Source: SD8 sp035528475 | GTDB taxonomy: Archaea; Halobacteriota; Methanomicrobia; Methanomicrobiales; Methanospirillaceae | DNA length: 7,714 bases | Assembly (NCBI GenBank): GCA_035528475.1 | Contig: DATKYO010000034.1 | Location: forward strand, 1 to 7,714 | Reading direction: 5' to 3' | In this document: one piece after another, positions 1 to 5,849 of the stretch | Position numbering within the stretch: position 1 is the first letter of the stretch | Layout: every line of letters starts with the position of its first letter | Notes under the pieces: generated by a model | What the model was told of the DNA's origin: nothing | The model's input: only the letters and a program-made list of their open reading frames with translations | Database searches by the model: none | Program-made: the position numbers and the translations under genes

Positions 1-1
1 A

Positions 2-1225
2 AGCTTACTGATTGGTGAATTGAAGGACAATAGATCGGTATGTCAAAATCTGTTTTGTTTAGGCCGTGCATATAATGCTCTTGGCCAATCGCGAAAAGTC
101 ATTGAGTATTGCGAGCAATCCCTGCAAATAAGCAGGAATAAAAATGTCCCTCGATTCTATGAATCAAACAATTTAAATACACTTGCCATTGCATGGCGGC
201 GTGTTGGTCAAATTTCGAAGTCAATTGAAATGTATGAAGAATCTATAAAAATTCATCGAGAAATTTATGGAATGACAAATCCCGCCGTTCTTGCAAATCT
301 CGGTGTGGCATATCGCTATTTAGGTCTCCTTTCCAAATCTATCGAATATCATGATCAGGCACTGAGTGTTATTCATCAAAATATCAGAGATTCGCGTACT
401 GAGGGTATCACGTTGGGTACCCAAGCTGTGAATTATCGGTATTTAGGTCAACAACAAAAAGCGGTGGAATATGGACATAGGGCATTGGAATTCGCCCGTA
501 ATGTGAATGACCGCTATTGGGAAGCTTACCACTGTGCAGAACTTGGCGCAAGTTACTTTGATTTAGGTGATATATCCAGAGGATTCGATTTCATTAATAA
601 GGCCACCGATATAGCGCATGAAACTGCAGACAGTCAATACGGGGGGGTCTGGACTGTCCGCACGGCTGTAATGGAATTACTGTCCAAAGATTGTAGTGTT
701 GCTTTTGCTAAACTCAAATATGCTGCAGAGCTGACCAGAGGGATTGATAATTCACAATACAATGTCGAGTACGGTTTAGCAAGGGCGATGATCGAACTGC
801 GGGATAATCAACTTGAGGAAGCTCAAGAAGCTCTCAGCTCAATCCTTCAGACAGAATATCGAATATTCTTGCCGGATATTCTTGCAACGAATGGGATTAT
901 CCTTTTGCGCCAGAAGAAGTACAAGGAAGCGGTCGAGCAGTTTTCTGCAACAATAGCACTAGCAGATACCCTGCTTAAGCAAACGAATCAGTTTTACTCG
1001 GCTCTTGAGGTAAAGGGAGTCGCAATTTGCGGCTTAGCGTTGTGTAAAAAAACAGAAGAGTCCCCAAATCTTTCTTTGGCAATTGAGTGCTATCGAACCG
1101 CTCGGAATATTATTTCAGCCCCGGGAGCTATCAATCGTGCCTTATTTTTCTTTGAGGAATGTGCCAAATCTGATGAGAAAAGTATTATCCTTGGTGTACG
1201 GAACGCAGTTGAAGGGAAGGAATAA
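2..1225 (+). CDS. TPR-repeat protein, C-terminal part (5' end outside window)
   Basis: The frame is open to the left edge. A TTG at 20 could start a 401-residue protein, but it has no Shine-Dalgarno site and a repeat begins at once, so I read this as the C-terminal part of a longer gene. About eight TPR units are visible, each a helix pair with the pattern G-x-A/S-Y/W-x-x-x-G followed by A/S-I-E-Y (for example LGVAYRYLGLLSKSIEYHDQ). Spacing of about 40 residues in the first five units is like the kinesin-light-chain type. The C-terminus (INRALFFFEECAKSDEK, then LGVRNAVEGKE) resembles the ends of STAND/NB-ARC-TPR proteins, which use TPRs as a ligand- or partner-sensing arm. The NTPase part would lie upstream and is not seen. 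The protein is probably cytoplasmic; I see no signal peptide or membrane segment. The gene is AT-richer by eye than those to the right and ends with TAA. TPR identity is secure; STAND membership is inference. Confidence 0.8.
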   Translation, partial: SLLIGELKDNRSVCQNLFCLGRAYNALGQSRKVIEYCEQSLQISRNKNVPRFYESNNLNTLAIAWRRVGQISKSIEMYEESIKIHREIYGMTNPAVLANLGVAYRYLGLLSKSIEYHDQALSVIHQNIRDSRTEGITLGTQAVNYRYLGQQQKAVEYGHRALEFARNVNDRYWEAYHCAELGASYFDLGDISRGFDFINKATDIAHETADSQYGGVWTVRTAVMELLSKDCSVAFAKLKYAAELTRGIDNSQYNVEYGLARAMIELRDNQLEEAQEALSSILQTEYRIFLPDILATNGIILLRQKKYKEAVEQFSATIALADTLLKQTNQFYSALEVKGVAICGLALCKKTEESPNLSLAIECYRTARNIISAPGAINRALFFFEECAKSDEKSIILGVRNAVEGKE

Positions 1226-1458
1226 AACCACAATATTCAGCGATGAACCATAAAGATGTAGAATGATAATTTCTTGCAGCTGGAATTTCCTTGAGCAGGA
1301 CTAAGAAACCCTAATCTATTCTCCATTCCGTTGTTGATACAAGGGAGAAAATAATTGGGATTCTGGTATCTATTCCGTTCGAAAGCGCCTGCTCAACCAT
1401 ATGAGAAAAAAGACCCTGTGAAGATCAGACCTTCGCTCCGCGTTTCCAGCAAAAGAAG
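1226..1458. other. Intergenic stretch with no recognisable gene
   Basis: About 230 bases lie between the TPR gene and the DUF4062-like scrap. Reading the plus frames gave only short pieces broken by stops and no motif I recognise. I saw no RNA gene or strong hairpin. The octamer attccgtt occurs twice (1325-1332 and 1372-1379), which may be chance. It could be decayed coding DNA or the former promoter region of the broken downstream gene. Confidence 0.4.
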
Positions 1459-1465
1459 ATAAAAG
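1451..1465 (-). terminator. Possible T-tract terminator of the minus-strand pair
   Basis: Read on the minus strand, this stretch is CTTTTATCTTCTTTT and lies about 45 bases after the stop of the ParA-like gene. Archaeal transcription often ends at oligo-T tracts, so it is a reasonable 3' end for that operon. A 5-bp inverted repeat (1455-1459 with 1466-1470, six-base loop) is nearby but too weak to add much. Part of it overlaps the DUF4062-like scrap, so the T-richness may simply reflect lysine codons there. Confidence 0.3.
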
Positions 1466-1503
1466 TCTTCGTCTCTTCGACCTTTATGGACATGAAGGCC
1501 TTC
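1459..1503 (+). pseudogene. N-terminal remnant of a DUF4062-family gene
   Basis: The plus frame at 1459-1503 reads IKVFVSSTFMDMKAF. The pattern [IV]-[KR]-V-F-[IV]-S-S-T-F-x-D-M/L near a protein start is the hallmark of DUF4062, a domain usually found at the N-terminus of large STAND/NACHT NTPases, often ending in TPRs. In the family a conserved E-R normally follows the D-M-x-x; here the match stops after K-A. The frame beyond runs antisense through the 3' end of the ParA-like gene with no further resemblance and meets a stop after about 35 more codons. No ATG, GTG or TTG precedes it in frame; TGA at 1402-1404 closes the frame upstream, and the natural start position may be the ATA at 1459. 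I therefore read a broken gene start, possibly cut by arrival of the block to the right. The motif is short, so a chance match remains possible. Confidence 0.55.
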
Positions 1504-1507
1504 ACCC

Positions 1508-2383
1508 TCACAACCCCACTATATACCTGCTCAACTCCTCAATTCCCCGTGAGAACGGATCATCCTTCTCGGCCTCAACAAACAACCCATGTCTGTTGAA
1601 AAACTGTCCCCATGATGCCAGTTTTTCGGAATAGAGAAACGGCTCGTCATAGACATCTACAACCCCGCAGTCGTTTCCTGATAACCGTTCGTACTCGCTG
1701 ATGCAGTTCTCGAACATTTCCTGTTCATGTATATCCTCCAGCCGGTCGATAACCTCGTGCGCTTCCATGTCCCGGACAGCCTGCTTTTGCTCGTTGACGA
1801 TCACGTTATTGAACACTATCAGCTTGTAGGCTATATCGGTGACATTTCCTTCCTGGAGGATGGCCTTGAGGTTCGCCAGGTCGAGGTCGTTGATCCGGGA
1901 AACGAGGAGGAGGAATTCGGTCATACCAAGCCAGATATCGTTAATCAGTTCGAAACCGGGATGGGTATCGACGATCAGGTAGTCGATACTCTCGTCGTCT
2001 AACTTATGAAAAACACTCTCCGGAATCCTCCCTGCAAGGTCATCTCCTGAATTCTGGACTTCCTGCATCCGGAACCTGACTTCCTGGACGGCCCTGTTGG
2101 AGGGTGTGAGATAGAGTGGGATGTCCCTGTATTTTCCTGAAAGTAAAGAGAGATCATACCATGGAATATCTCTCGAATTCGTATCCATCAAAAACTCGGA
2201 GAAAGTATTCCCGTTGATGGGAACCCCGAAGATCATGTCCAGGGTAGGGGCATATGTATTGGCATCAATCATCCAGGTGCGGTGACCTTCCTTCGCCAGG
2301 CTATAGGCCAGGTTTGCGGCGATCTCGCTCTTTCCGTTCCCGCCACCCGGCGAATATACAATAATGATCTTTTTTCCTGTCAA
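1508..2383 (-). CDS. ParA/MinD-like P-loop ATPase with altered deviant Walker A
   Basis: A 291-residue SIMIBI-class ATPase, a family that forms ATP-driven dimers to position or regulate partners. A P-loop SPGGGNGKS lies at residues 11-19. The switch-type strand with D40 follows (MIDANTYAPTLDMIFG, 38-53). Walker B DYLIVDTHPG is at 134-143, and the base-contacting asparagine region IVFNN at 189-193. The signature lysine of the deviant Walker A (first K of KGGxGKT) is replaced by glycine 13, while the P-loop lysine K18 remains. The region after about residue 200 is acidic and not recognised. No amphipathic membrane-targeting C-terminal helix is obvious. TTG is the only usual start codon between the preceding in-frame TAA (2414-2416) and the P-loop. 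It lies 30 bases after the winged-helix gene and is probably translated from the same mRNA. The context suggests a regulatory or signalling ATPase rather than cell-division MinD, which is inference. Family call is secure, role is not. Confidence 0.85.
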   Translation of the reverse strand: MTGKKIIIVYSPGGGNGKSEIAANLAYSLAKEGHRTWMIDANTYAPTLDMIFGVPINGNTFSEFLMDTNSRDIPWYDLSLLSGKYRDIPLYLTPSNRAVQEVRFRMQEVQNSGDDLAGRIPESVFHKLDDESIDYLIVDTHPGFELINDIWLGMTEFLLLVSRINDLDLANLKAILQEGNVTDIAYKLIVFNNVIVNEQKQAVRDMEAHEVIDRLEDIHEQEMFENCISEYERLSGNDCGVVDVYDEPFLYSEKLASWGQFFNRHGLFVEAEKDDPFSRGIEELSRYIVGL

Positions 2384-2413
2384 TTTGGTCCCGGCCCCTT
2401 CACGTCGATATCC

Positions 2414-2842
2414 TTATTCATTCTTCAGGATTGCTTTGTAATAAACCTCATGCCCAATTCGCTCTTTACTTGCCAGGCCCATCTCCACCAGATGGTTGAG
2501 ATAAGTGGAGACCGTGGTCCGGTGGCGGCGGAGATCTTCTGCAATCTGGTCGGCAGTAGCTCCCCTCTGGTGGCGGAAAAGGGCAATCCATGCTTTTTTC
2601 TTTTTTCCATCAGTTAAAGCAAGATCAGGGATTATTTCGACACCGTACTTTTCTGCGATACTATAGGAATTATGAAACCTTGCCCTGGCATCGGTGAGAA
2701 CTGCGACGCACTCCTCTTCGAGCTTACCGAACATGGTTTCGGTGGCTATGCGGGAGTTTTCAATCTCTGACAGGAGTGATTCAAGTTTCACTATCAGATC
2801 TGTATATTCCCTCGTCTCCTGGTCATCGGGTGCATGGTTCAT
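2414..2842 (-). CDS. Coiled-coil plus winged-helix DNA-binding regulator
   Basis: A protein of 142 residues from the ATG at 2842; a TTG at 2848 would add two residues, and neither has a clear Shine-Dalgarno site. The first 60 residues are charged and helical with heptad-like leucines (LIVKLESLLSEIE, then METMFGKLEEE-like spacing), suggesting a dimerising coiled coil. Residues about 80-140 form a winged helix of the MarR/ArsR/TrmB type: helix KAWIALFRHQ, turn GATADQIAEDL, recognition helix RTTVSTYLNHLVEMG, then a wing ending HEVYYKAIL. The protein is thus likely a transcription regulator. It is first in the minus-strand pair with the ParA-like gene and diverges from the MoxR operon across a promoter region holding a perfect palindrome (2958-2982), a natural target for it. 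No metal or ligand-binding residues are evident. The wHTH call is firm; its target and signal are inferred. Confidence 0.85.
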   Translation of the reverse strand: MNHAPDDQETREYTDLIVKLESLLSEIENSRIATETMFGKLEEECVAVLTDARARFHNSYSIAEKYGVEIIPDLALTDGKKKKAWIALFRHQRGATADQIAEDLRRHRTTVSTYLNHLVEMGLASKERIGHEVYYKAILKNE

Positions 2843-2918
2843 AGTCAATGCAATTACTGTTGAACAGCCTCGTGTTTGTGATGATATGATGAATTGCTAT
2901 TCAGTGGTGTTTATCCGG

Positions 2919-2930
2919 ATATATTAAATT
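2919..2930 (-). promoter_or_regulatory. TATA-box-like promoter element for the winged-helix/ParA pair
   Basis: The minus strand reads AATTTAATATAT here, close to the archaeal TATA consensus. Transcription would begin about 25 bases further on, near 2893, giving a leader of roughly 50 bases before the start codon at 2842. The TFB-binding position just upstream is not distinctive. Prediction by pattern only. Confidence 0.45.
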
Positions 2931-2957
2931 TATGGTTTCGAATTTACTGTTGTAATA

Positions 2958-2982
2958 TCAACACAATATTTATTTGTGTTGA
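2958..2982. promoter_or_regulatory. Perfect 9+9 bp palindrome, probable operator
   Basis: The left arm TCAACACAA (2958-2966) and right arm TTGTGTTGA (2974-2982) are exact inverted complements around a 7-base AT-only centre. A further TGTTG at 2948-2952 can pair with CAACA in the left arm, so half-sites cluster. It sits between the two divergent genes, directly before the rightward TATA-like element, where a bound dimer could block or assist TBP/TFB. The winged-helix protein encoded next door is the obvious candidate to bind it; that is inference. AT-rich intergenic hairpins are common, but a perfect 9-bp arm at this position is unlikely to be casual. Confidence 0.6.
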
Positions 2983-2986
2983 AGAC

Positions 2987-2997
2987 TATAAAATATT
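2987..2997 (+). promoter_or_regulatory. TATA-box-like promoter element for the MoxR operon
   Basis: The sequence TATAAAATATT matches the archaeal TATA pattern and starts four bases after the palindrome. A start of transcription about 25 bases downstream, near 3020, would leave a leader of roughly 110 bases before the MoxR start at 3129, and that leader would contain the GC-rich hairpin at 3039-3064. Confidence 0.5.
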
Positions 2998-3038
2998 TGA
3001 TGATCTATGAAAGCGGTTGACACTGAAAATGGATCAAT

Positions 3039-3064
3039 CCCCCGGGGATGTTTCTCCCAGGGGG
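3039..3064 (+). promoter_or_regulatory. Strong GC-rich hairpin in the MoxR leader
   Basis: CCCCCGGGGA (3039-3048) pairs with TCCCAGGGGG (3055-3064) around a six-base loop TGTTTC. That gives ten stacked positions with one G-A mismatch. No T-tract follows, so it is not a typical terminator. In the presumed 5' leader, some 65 bases before the MoxR start, it could be an RNA-level control, a stabilising structure or a protein site. It does not occlude the Shine-Dalgarno sequence at 3116-3119. Confidence 0.5.
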
Positions 3065-3128
3065 TAGTGTGCTGTCTGGACTTGATGGAATTTTGCATGA
3101 AAAGAAGAAACGGAAGGAGTGATGCATA

Positions 3129-3980
3129 ATGTCTGATCAGGAAGGCATTCGTCGGACGATTGTGATTGATGATACACTCATCCACTTGAGAGAGCCCGAT
3201 GAAGTTGAATGCTTCTGGATCGGGCAGAAAGAAATTTACCGGCTCCTTGCCGCGGGATGGCTGAAAGTGCACGCCTACGATCGATCGATGACCCCTGTCC
3301 TTATCGGCCCTCCCGGAGCAGGCAAAACTACACTTGCCTGCGCCGTAGCAAAGGAGTTTGGCAGGCCTGTCTATCTCATCAACTGCACATCGGACATGCG
3401 TCCTGAAGACCTCCTCGTAACGCCGGTCCTCTCGGCAAACCAGGAGATCCTGTACCGGGCCAGCAGCCTGGTGTCGGCAATGATCAACGGAGGGATCTGC
3501 ATCCTTGACGAGGCAAACCGCATGAACGAGAAGAGCTGGGCCAGCCTGGCCTCGCTTCTTGATGACAGGCGGTATGTCGAATCCATTGTGGCGGGAGTGA
3601 AGATCCGGGCACACCCCGAATTCCGCCTCGTGGCGACAATGAATGATGATGCCTCGACATTCAACCTGCCTGAATATATCGAATCCCGCCTAAAACCGGT
3701 TCTGCCGGTAAGGTTCCCAAACCGGGAGGAGATGAAGGAGATCCTCTCACACCATGAGCCCATGGCTCCACCGGCGCTTATCCTGGCGATTATTGAGTTC
3801 CTGGAGGACCAAAAGGCAAAAGGAACGCTCTTTGAGTATTCAATCAGGGACGCGCTCCAGATTACCCGTTATGTACAGAGATTCCCTCCCGATTCTGAGT
3901 TCATCATGGAGGACCTTGCGCGGAAAATTGTAAAAATCAAGGAAAAGAGCCGACTTTCAATTGAAATCATGCAACTTTAG
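3129..3980 (+). CDS. MoxR-type AAA+ ATPase
   Basis: A 283-residue AAA+ protein, the usual size for a MoxR ATPase. MoxR ATPases form rings that remodel or load partner proteins, often with von Willebrand A proteins. Visible motifs are Walker A GPPGAGKT (60-67), Walker B ICILDEANRM (123-132), sensor 1 ATMND (169-173) and an arginine-finger region ESRLKP (185-190). The residues between Walker B and sensor 1 (RRYVESIVAGVKI, 147-159) match the helix-2 insert hairpin typical of this clade. The C-terminal part from about 195 is the small helical lid. The ATG at 3129 follows a good Shine-Dalgarno sequence (AAGGAG ending at 3119, nine-base gap). It is first in the rightward operon, followed after 31 bases by the first large paralogue. 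All catalytic motifs look intact, so it should be active. An N-terminal extension of about 30 residues precedes the AAA domain. GvpN-like gas-vesicle ATPases are related, but no gvp gene is nearby. Confidence 0.9.
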   Translation: MSDQEGIRRTIVIDDTLIHLREPDEVECFWIGQKEIYRLLAAGWLKVHAYDRSMTPVLIGPPGAGKTTLACAVAKEFGRPVYLINCTSDMRPEDLLVTPVLSANQEILYRASSLVSAMINGGICILDEANRMNEKSWASLASLLDDRRYVESIVAGVKIRAHPEFRLVATMNDDASTFNLPEYIESRLKPVLPVRFPNREEMKEILSHHEPMAPPALILAIIEFLEDQKAKGTLFEYSIRDALQITRYVQRFPPDSEFIMEDLARKIVKIKEKSRLSIEIMQL

Positions 3981-4011
3981 GATTGCCATTGAACACACTG
4001 GAGGAAAAACA

Positions 4012-5820
4012 ATGGAAAAGAGCGATCTGCCTGGAAATCTTTCAGTCATTCCCTATGTTCCCTCCCTGGCAGAATATGCAGCGAGGGTCAGGAAAGAAAT
4101 TCTGAACCGGAAGGAGACGAATTTCATTATTGCTGTCGATCTTCCTGCCGGCCTTGAAAAATCGGTGATGCAGGCGGCAAAGTTGCTGCCTGAAGTATCA
4201 CTGGTCGTTGATCCGATCAAGCGAGCCATCCCCATCATCCCAACCTCGGCGCCGGTTGAGGCGGTCAGGTCATATCTGGAGTACGGGCTTGATATCCGGT
4301 TTATTGACGCCAGCCTGCCGGTTATCGGGAACATGGATGAATATCACTATTTCGTCAATCTCTGCCGGCAGTATGGTACGAAAAAAGTGCTCGATGACCC
4401 CGAATCGTTGGGAATATCCAAAAAGGACATTGAAAAATCGTGGAAAGATATGATGTCCTATGGGCGTGGCATCCAGGCCTTTTCCCATCTGCCTGATGCA
4501 TGTACCATAGAAAAAAGTACGGATCAAAAGACCTCCACGTATCGGCACACACGACGGCAGCACATGGCAGCCCGGTTGCAGGAATTGCTGAAGGAGGGGA
4601 CAGAAGTCCTTTTGGTAATCACCCTTTCCGAATGGAATGATGTGAAGGAGCTTCTATGTACTCCTCAACCCTCCATTGACAGTAGTATAGTCCTTCCGGC
4701 AAAGATTGCGATGATCCGGGAGAGGGATGTACCCACCATTACCAATGAAATTCCCTACGTGATGTACCTGTACGAGATTTACAGGGATACGGAAGTTGGA
4801 AGGGAAGAGTGGCTTCATACAATTCTCGAAGGAACGGATTTTAAGAAACTGTCAGTCGATGCGGTAAAATCAACAGCCGATTATTCCTGCAGGGTTGCAC
4901 TGGCAAACCACGAAATTTATCCTGACCTGTACAACCTTGTATCTGCGGCCGGGTATATTGCCGGAGATGAATATGCGAAATCGGTATTCGAACTGGCAAT
5001 CTCGTACCCTCCCGCAAAGGATACGCTTTCAGATTACGGCCTTCAACCTGTTTGGGATTATAACTTCGACCTGCTGGAAAACGAAGATTTCCTTGCGCTT
5101 TTAAAGAGTATTATCGGTGGCGGTTGGGGCATTGGACCAGGCCGCAATGGGGGGATCATCCCTATTAAAACAAATTTCTATAACCGGTGGACCAGGACTG
5201 ATGAATCCTACCAGGCAGAACGCGAGTTTATGAGATATATGACCTCTCGTTTCACCACATCAACATCATCCTCAGATACGTATGAACCTCATGAGTATGT
5301 CTGCGGGTTCGGGGATGGAATCGATATCAGGGAGACTATCCGCAACCGGCACGTGGGAAAATTATTCATCAGGGAGGCAACGCAGCAGAATATCCCGACC
5401 TATGTGTTTGATTACCGAAACAAGAATCAGGAATCTCCGGATTCGGCAGAAAAGAATGCGATGTATTTCGATCACATATTCCTGGATATGTATCACCCCT
5501 GGATAGGCGTCACATCGAACCAGGGAAAGCATTACATTTCAGGAGTGATGGTGGTCTTCTCGCATCTCGATTTCTCGCCCACCCGGATATTTACAGATAT
5601 ACGATCTTCTGATCCGCTAGCTTCTGCAGTTGATATTGCCCTGAAATATTCCCGGTCTGTATTTGTCTTTACCGACAAACCCGGGGACATCAATATGGCG
5701 AAGCTGGATCATTCCCGGGTGAAGCTCATACCCTGCAATGCAATTCCCAGGCAAGTGAGGGAAAAGATGAGTTCCTTCGATATTTCCCATTACCGGCATG
5801 ATGATCGGCCGGGGGATTGA
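4012..5820 (+). CDS. Large two-lobed protein, first of a tandem paralogue pair (possibly TraB/DUF5682-like)
   Basis: A 602-residue protein I cannot name with certainty. The ATG at 4012 is chosen because GGAGG (4000-4004) lies seven bases before it; a TTG at 3961 inside the MoxR gene would add 17 poor residues. Residues 13-108 are the best conserved part against the next gene: PY, EYA-x-x-VRK, AVDLP-x-GLE (41-49), VEAVRS (82-87) and FIDASLP (97-103). This strand/helix pattern recalls the start of DUF5682/TraB-like proteins encoded beside MoxR, where an E-G-P motif and a following F-I-D-x-P occur. Here D43 replaces the glutamate, and the expected histidine near residue 15 is tyrosine. A middle helical part (about 190-340) has RQHMAARLQELL and YPDLYN. 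A glycine-rich linker (about 369-381) leads to a C-terminal lobe with GFGDGID (432-438), AVDIALK (539-545) and VFVFTD. No signal peptide or membrane helix is visible. Operonic with MoxR, so a likely client or partner. Confidence 0.75.
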   Translation: MEKSDLPGNLSVIPYVPSLAEYAARVRKEILNRKETNFIIAVDLPAGLEKSVMQAAKLLPEVSLVVDPIKRAIPIIPTSAPVEAVRSYLEYGLDIRFIDASLPVIGNMDEYHYFVNLCRQYGTKKVLDDPESLGISKKDIEKSWKDMMSYGRGIQAFSHLPDACTIEKSTDQKTSTYRHTRRQHMAARLQELLKEGTEVLLVITLSEWNDVKELLCTPQPSIDSSIVLPAKIAMIRERDVPTITNEIPYVMYLYEIYRDTEVGREEWLHTILEGTDFKKLSVDAVKSTADYSCRVALANHEIYPDLYNLVSAAGYIAGDEYAKSVFELAISYPPAKDTLSDYGLQPVWDYNFDLLENEDFLALLKSIIGGGWGIGPGRNGGIIPIKTNFYNRWTRTDESYQAEREFMRYMTSRFTTSTSSSDTYEPHEYVCGFGDGIDIRETIRNRHVGKLFIREATQQNIPTYVFDYRNKNQESPDSAEKNAMYFDHIFLDMYHPWIGVTSNQGKHYISGVMVVFSHLDFSPTRIFTDIRSSDPLASAVDIALKYSRSVFVFTDKPGDINMAKLDHSRVKLIPCNAIPRQVREKMSSFDISHYRHDDRPGD

Positions 5821-5849
5821 ATGTGCCACCTGATTGAAAGGAGGTAAAT

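Noticed and set aside
1..6. Window begins exactly at a HindIII site (AAGCTT)
   Set aside because: It may reflect how the sequence was cloned or cut, or be chance; it carries no biological signal.
1455..1470. 5-bp inverted repeat GAAGA/TCTTC with a six-base loop
   Set aside because: Too short and AT-rich to call a hairpin on its own; mentioned only with the T-tract.
1727..2617. Two plus-strand open frames of 91 and 111 codons
   Set aside because: They lie opposite the ParA-like and winged-helix genes, whose motifs fix the minus strand as coding.
2857..2867. Short palindrome CTGTT-G-AACAG near the regulator's start codon
   Set aside because: It shares TGTTGA with the main operator but has only 5-bp arms; a second operator is possible but unsupported.
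2970..3614. A 214-codon open frame on the minus strand
   Set aside because: It is antisense to the well-supported MoxR gene, runs through the operator region, and its translation is rich in C, H and R with no domain pattern, as expected of a shadow frame.
3129..3980. GvpN-type gas-vesicle ATPase as an identity for the AAA+ gene
   Set aside because: The AAA+ motifs are compatible, but no small hydrophobic GvpA-like gene or other gvp gene is in the window, and the partners are unrelated large proteins.
5821..5847. Eight-codon ORF (MCHLIERR) in the gap between the paralogues
   Set aside because: It ends inside the Shine-Dalgarno sequence of the next gene and has no ribosome site of its own; most likely chance.
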